From JAQGJA01 sp965651535 (GTDB taxonomy: Bacteria > Pseudomonadota > Alphaproteobacteria > Micavibrionales > SZUA-601), in contig CBFGSX010000062.1 in the NCBI GenBank assembly GCA_965651535.1, forward strand, positions 1 through 8,624: a stretch of DNA of 8,624 nucleotides, in the 5' to 3' direction. The notes below the pieces were generated by a model. It was not told the DNA's origin. It did not search any database and saw nothing but the letters and a program-made list of their open reading frames with translations. A program made the position numbers and the translations under genes. This document shows, piece by piece, positions 6,233-8,624 of this stretch. Position 1 is the stretch's first letter. Each line of letters starts with the position of its first letter.

Positions 6233-7321
6233 ATGCAATTGAAACTTAAACGGCGCGTATCGCGAGACACGAACGCTGAGCCCAACGATGTGCGCGCTTT
6301 GAAAAAAGCCTTGAACCGTCTGGGTTACTATACACCTCCGAAAAAATCGGGCATTACCAAAATCGCCGATGCAGCAATGCTCGAGGCGTTGAAGAAATTT
6401 CAGCGTGATCAAAAATTGAAGTCTGATGGCATCATATTGCCGGATGGCGAAACAGCCAAGGCTATCAATAAAGCTTTAAGCCAACAGTCTTCGGACAAAT
6501 CTGTCATCCTTCAATGGCATTGCGCAGGAGATGATAATAGCTGTGGCGCATGTCTGGAGCGTGACAAGACATTGGTCATGAATGATGACGAGGATACGCC
6601 CGATTGCCTAGGGAATTGCCGTTGCTGGGTAACGCAAGTTGATGCTCGGCCATTGCTGAAAGGGAAACCAAGCGAAGAAGTAAGATTAGCAATAATCAAA
6701 GCAGAGGAACGTCTGCAGCAATTTAAGGAAAGAAATTTTAATATGTCTGCGCAGTTTTTGGCGCACTATATGGATCGGACAGGGCTTTCTATTGTAGTAA
6801 ACTCAAATGCTCTGGATAATGAGGAGACGATCCAAACTGCGATTGCAGATAATCAGGAAAGATTCGAAAAGAGCTTTATTCAAAAGAATGTTGAAGGATT
6901 TGAATCAAAAATATACAAAGCCCTTTCTCATCTCAAAGATGGAGACATGATTGAGATAAGCGATCAATGGCACGTGGATAAAACCTGGTATGACGTGCCA
7001 TACGCCGTAAAAGATCTGGATCTCTATTTGTCTTTTGGCAGTATGAAAATAAAGTCAGAAACAAAATTCACTCTCCAGCGCAGGGGAAATAAAATTCAAA
7101 TCAAAGGAAGGACAACGCACTCAATTGATGATTTTTATGATTTTAATGATGATATAAGAGGAGATACCATCTTTAAGTTCGCAAGAATTCTTGCTAAAAA
7201 TGGATATGCTAAAAACTTTGCTGTTTACTGGAAAAAGGAACAAAGCGTTACAGGTGAAATAGAGATCGAAAATGGAAAATATGTCCGCCCTGATTTTATA
7301 TGGAAAGACATGGGCCGCTAA
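6233..7321 (+). CDS. Putative colicin M-like toxin with peptidoglycan-binding domain
   Basis: This 362-residue protein has three parts. Residues 17-82 are a PG_binding_1-type domain (DVRALKKALNRLGYY, EALKKFQRDQKLKSDG). Residues 93-136 carry six cysteines (97, 104, 107, 125, 129, 131) in a C-x2-C ... N-C-R-C-W pattern like that of phage Mu gpF/SPP1 gp7 minor head proteins. Residues about 185-362 resemble the colicin M activity domain: DDFYDFN (299-305) matches DDKYDFN of colicin M, whose Asp226, Tyr228 and Asp229 are required, and SFGSMKIKSETKFTL before it and TGEIEI (340-345) after it fit too. Colicin M cleaves the lipid II precursor of peptidoglycan in the periplasm. The motif's catalytic His is not evident here. 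There is no signal peptide, so export would need a dedicated or lytic route. The ATG at 6233 has only a weak AGAGA ribosome-binding site; no earlier start exists in frame. GC falls from about 48% in the first part to about 37% in the toxin part. The colicin M match is from memory and moderately certain. Confidence 0.6.
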   Translation: MQLKLKRRVSRDTNAEPNDVRALKKALNRLGYYTPPKKSGITKIADAAMLEALKKFQRDQKLKSDGIILPDGETAKAINKALSQQSSDKSVILQWHCAGDDNSCGACLERDKTLVMNDDEDTPDCLGNCRCWVTQVDARPLLKGKPSEEVRLAIIKAEERLQQFKERNFNMSAQFLAHYMDRTGLSIVVNSNALDNEETIQTAIADNQERFEKSFIQKNVEGFESKIYKALSHLKDGDMIEISDQWHVDKTWYDVPYAVKDLDLYLSFGSMKIKSETKFTLQRRGNKIQIKGRTTHSIDDFYDFNDDIRGDTIFKFARILAKNGYAKNFAVYWKKEQSVTGEIEIENGKYVRPDFIWKDMGR

Positions 7322-7661
7322 TTTTCTGTGTTTCGTTGCATTATTCTTTTCTCCGCAACGCTTTTGGTTCGTCTATCTCTTCTGGCTTAATGTCCTTGTG
7401 TATTATTTCTTTGAACAAGCTGATTTCAATATAAGGCTTATCAATGATATCAGCTTGTTCGGCTATATCGGAATACATCTGACAACCGTGTTGGGGTTGT
7501 TACTGTGGGCATACACGGTTTTTCTTGCTTTTAAAAATATCTATAAAAAAAAATGGCAATATGCCCTTGCATGTGCCCTTCATGCGAGTTTGGTCGTGCT
7601 GTTGATAGATTATGCGATGATTTATGCATTGGCTGTTGCGTATGCTGCGGCAGGGTGGTGA
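7272..7661 (+). CDS. Small polytopic membrane protein, candidate immunity protein
   Basis: I do not recognise the family. The 129-residue product is very hydrophobic, with likely membrane segments near residues 16-27, 33-47, 64-87 and 96-125, and a short basic loop (KNIYKKK, 88-94) that should face the cytoplasm. It overlaps the toxin gene by 50 bases in another frame; the ATG at 7281 is an alternative start with a 41-base overlap. That suggests translational coupling, as expected for a toxin and its protector. Membrane immunity proteins with four spanning segments are known for some colicin M-type bacteriocins of Pseudomonas (PmiA type), while colicin M itself uses a periplasmic, anchored one. 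The gene ends 19 bases from the convergent thioesterase stop. The immunity role is inferred from position, size and topology only. Confidence 0.6.
   Translation: MENMSALILYGKTWAANFLCFVALFFSPQRFWFVYLFWLNVLVYYFFEQADFNIRLINDISLFGYIGIHLTTVLGLLLWAYTVFLAFKNIYKKKWQYALACALHASLVVLLIDYAMIYALAVAYAAAGW
7413..7460. repeat. 12-base perfect inverted repeat inside the membrane protein gene
   Basis: GAACAAGCTGAT (7413-7424) and its exact reverse complement (7449-7460) are separated by 24 bases. The transcript could form a 12-pair stem within the coding region. No function is evident. Confidence 0.5.
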
Positions 7662-7680
7662 TGCATTAGCAGCCCCTTTT

Positions 7681-7730
7681 TTATTTCCTAATCACTGCGC
7701 AGGTCAGCTCGGTGCGGGCGATCAGCTTGC
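7681..7730 (+). repeat. Direct repeat, right copy
   Basis: Right copy of the 50-base direct repeat that brackets the island (perfect core at 7697-7718). This copy forms the 3' end of the intact thioesterase gene. The similarity stops at the stop codon: the bases below 7681 do not resemble those below 6091. Confidence 0.8.
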
Positions 7731-8106
7731 CGTCGTCGCTATAGACCGGAATTTCCCAGACATGTTTGCTTTTCCCGATATGGACGGGCTTGCATACAGC
7801 CGTGACCTTGCCCTCGGTGACGGGACGTAAATGGTTGGTGTGGATCACGGAGCCGACGGCGCGCTCGGTCTCGGGGTTGACGATCATCAGGGAGGCCACC
7901 GAACCGAGGGTTTCCGTCAGGACGCAGGTCGCCCCGCCATGCAATATGCCGTGGATCTGGCGGGTCTTTTCGTCGACGGGCAGGGTGGCCTTGAGGTAAT
8001 CGGGCCCGATTTCCGTAAATTCCATGCCGAGGAACTTGGCCAAGGTGGGTTTATCCCGCTCGCGGCGGAGTTCTTCGAGGGTATAGGGTTTGAACCAGAG
8101 GGTCAT
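7681..8106 (-). CDS. Hotdog-fold acyl-CoA thioesterase (YdiI/EntH-like)
   Basis: This 141-residue protein belongs to the PaaI/4HBT hotdog thioesterases and most resembles E. coli YdiI (MenI) and EntH. Shared features run along the whole length: a W-x-K-x2-TLE-type start, IGPDYLKATLPVD, the active-site segment GILHGGATCVLTETLGS, an N-H-L-R block (91-94) and KPVHIGKSKHVWEI. His56 and Glu65 match the catalytic pair of YdiI (His54, Glu63). Enzymes of this family hydrolyse aromatic or medium acyl-CoA (or acyl-ACP) thioesters in the cytoplasm; the substrate here cannot be told. The ATG at 8106 follows a GGAGA ribosome-binding site. The last 50 bases are repeated at 6091-6140, where a second 3' end survives. 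It is probably read with or after gltX on the same strand. Confidence 0.88.
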   Translation of the reverse strand: MTLWFKPYTLEELRRERDKPTLAKFLGMEFTEIGPDYLKATLPVDEKTRQIHGILHGGATCVLTETLGSVASLMIVNPETERAVGSVIHTNHLRPVTEGKVTAVCKPVHIGKSKHVWEIPVYSDDGKLIARTELTCAVIRK

Positions 8107-8124
8107 AAATACATATTCTCCATT

Positions 8125-8206
8125 TTGTCATCCTGAGCGTTAGCGAAGGATCTCGGCAAGAAGCGTCCGATTGTGCCGAGATTCCTCGCGATGCTCGGAA
8201 TGACAA
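8125..8206. repeat. Intergenic palindromic repeat
   Basis: The left arm (8125-8158, starting TTGTCATCCTGAGCG) and right arm (8174-8206, ending GCTCGGAATGACAA) are imperfect reverse complements of about 33 bases around a 15-base loop. The whole unit fills most of the 110-base gap between gltX and the thioesterase gene. GTCATCCTGAGC...GGAATGAC-type elements are a widespread class of dispersed intergenic palindromes in bacteria. It may also serve as a terminator or mRNA stabiliser after gltX, but there is no T run. Its ends resemble those of the repeat inside gltX at 8390-8463. Confidence 0.8.
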
Positions 8207-8216
8207 GCTAGTGGTT

Positions 8217-8624
8217 TCATGCCGCCAGCCTCTGTTTGACTTCCTCGGGGCCGAGGGCGGTAATGACTTCGGTCAGATCGGGGGATTGCAAAGTCCCGAC
8301 CAATTGGGCGCGTAAGACGGGGCCGACTTGGCCCATTTTGAAACCGGTTTTGGCCAAAACGGCGTCGATAAAGGCTTTGCCAAAGCTGTCGTCATCCCGG
8401 GCTTGCCCCGGGATTCTTGGGAAAATATTGCCCGAGGACCCCGGCTCTGGGGCCGGGGTGACGGAAAGAATTACTTCATGCGCAGCATTAAGAACATCCG
8501 GCGCATGAGGTTGTGCCAGCTTTTCTTTAGCTTGATCGTCCAACGCTTTCTTCTTGATATAAATCTCGGCGGTTGAGGCCATCTCAACCAGGGTCTTTGA
8601 ACGCTCTTTCAGGCCGTTCATCCC
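8217..8624 (-). CDS. gltX: Glutamyl-tRNA synthetase, C-terminal part
   Basis: The 135 visible codons are the end of a GluRS, which charges tRNA-Glu (and in many alphaproteobacteria also tRNA-Gln, for later amidation). The frame is open to the right edge, so the catalytic Rossmann domain with its HIGH and KMSKS motifs is outside the window. The visible part belongs to the anticodon-binding alpha-helical cage: KERSKTLVEMASTAEIYIKK near the edge, FIDAVLAKTGFKMGQVGPVL, then RAQLVGTLQSPDLTEVITAL close to the end, which are typical of alphaproteobacterial GltX. Between AAHEVILSV and DSFGKAFIDA there are about 25 foreign residues (including TPAPEPGSSG and PRIPGQARDD) encoded by an inserted palindromic repeat. 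The frame is kept on both sides, so the protein is probably still functional. The stop lies 110 bases before the thioesterase start. Confidence 0.85.
   Translation of the reverse strand, partial: GMNGLKERSKTLVEMASTAEIYIKKKALDDQAKEKLAQPHAPDVLNAAHEVILSVTPAPEPGSSGNIFPRIPGQARDDDSFGKAFIDAVLAKTGFKMGQVGPVLRAQLVGTLQSPDLTEVITALGPEEVKQRLAA
8390..8463. repeat. Palindromic repeat inserted in frame in gltX
   Basis: This 74-base unit begins CGTCATCCCGGG and ends CCGGGGTGACG. The two halves are imperfect reverse complements meeting at an A/T centre (GGGAAAATATTGCCC, 8419-8433), and each half contains its own GC-rich hairpin (CCCGGG...CCCGGG; CCCCGG...CCGGGG). It looks like a dispersed palindromic element of the type that in Rickettsia (RPE) is found in frame inside genes. 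The - strand translation contains PRIPGQARDD, a peptide I associate with translated copies of such repeats in alphaproteobacteria. Extent is judged by eye from the palindrome. Confidence 0.8.

Noticed and set aside
6091..7730. Insertion sequence or composite transposon
   Set aside because: No transposase, no terminal inverted repeats and no short target duplication are visible. The direct repeats are gene 3' ends.
8125..8463. CRISPR array
   Set aside because: The two palindromic units are not identical, are longer than CRISPR repeats, differ in context, and there is no regular spacing.
8236..8508. + strand open frame opposite gltX
   Set aside because: It is antisense to gltX and includes the GC-rich repeat. 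No recognisable product.

Overview
The window comes from a Gram-negative bacterium, most likely an alphaproteobacterium. It carries a lipid A gene cluster that uses LpxI for the UDP-2,3-diacylglucosamine hydrolysis step, followed by gltA and gltX. That gene order and LpxI usage fit Alphaproteobacteria. The housekeeping genes are moderately GC-rich (about 57% in one 60-base stretch of gltA counted by hand). I cannot fix the genus from sequence alone.

Positions 1-4659 (+ strand) are a tightly packed operon: the end of a Skp/OmpH-type outer-membrane-protein chaperone gene, then lpxD, fabZ, lpxA, lpxI and lpxB. From lpxD onward each gene overlaps the next by 4 to 8 bases, so translation is probably coupled. 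Together they make the acylated disaccharide core of lipid A: LpxA and LpxD add 3-hydroxyacyl chains, FabZ competes for the same hydroxyacyl-ACP pool, LpxI removes UMP and LpxB joins the two sugars. The lpxB stop codon overlaps the stop codon of the convergent gltA (citrate synthase, - strand, 4656-5975).

Positions 6091-7680 form an accessory island inserted between gltA and a thioesterase gene. Its left edge is a 54-base remnant of a second thioesterase 3' end (6091-6144), which matches the end of the intact thioesterase gene at 7681 as a direct repeat with a 22-base perfect core. Inside are a possible promoter/operator palindrome, a strong hairpin terminator, a 362-residue protein and an overlapping small membrane protein. 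The 362-residue protein has an N-terminal peptidoglycan-binding domain, a six-cysteine middle segment like that of phage minor head proteins, and a C-terminal region that I read as a colicin M-like (lipid II-degrading) toxin domain. The membrane protein has about four membrane segments and is a good candidate for the cognate immunity protein. The toxin half is much poorer in GC than its surroundings (about 37%), as expected of transferred DNA.

Positions 7681-8624 (- strand) hold a hotdog-fold thioesterase of the YdiI/EntH type, an 82-base intergenic palindromic repeat, and the 3' part of gltX (glutamyl-tRNA synthetase). The gltX coding sequence contains a second palindromic repeat inserted in frame, adding about 25 residues to the anticodon-binding region.

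The most notable system is the putative colicin M-type toxin/immunity pair with its unusual delivery domains. The in-frame repeat in gltX comes second.
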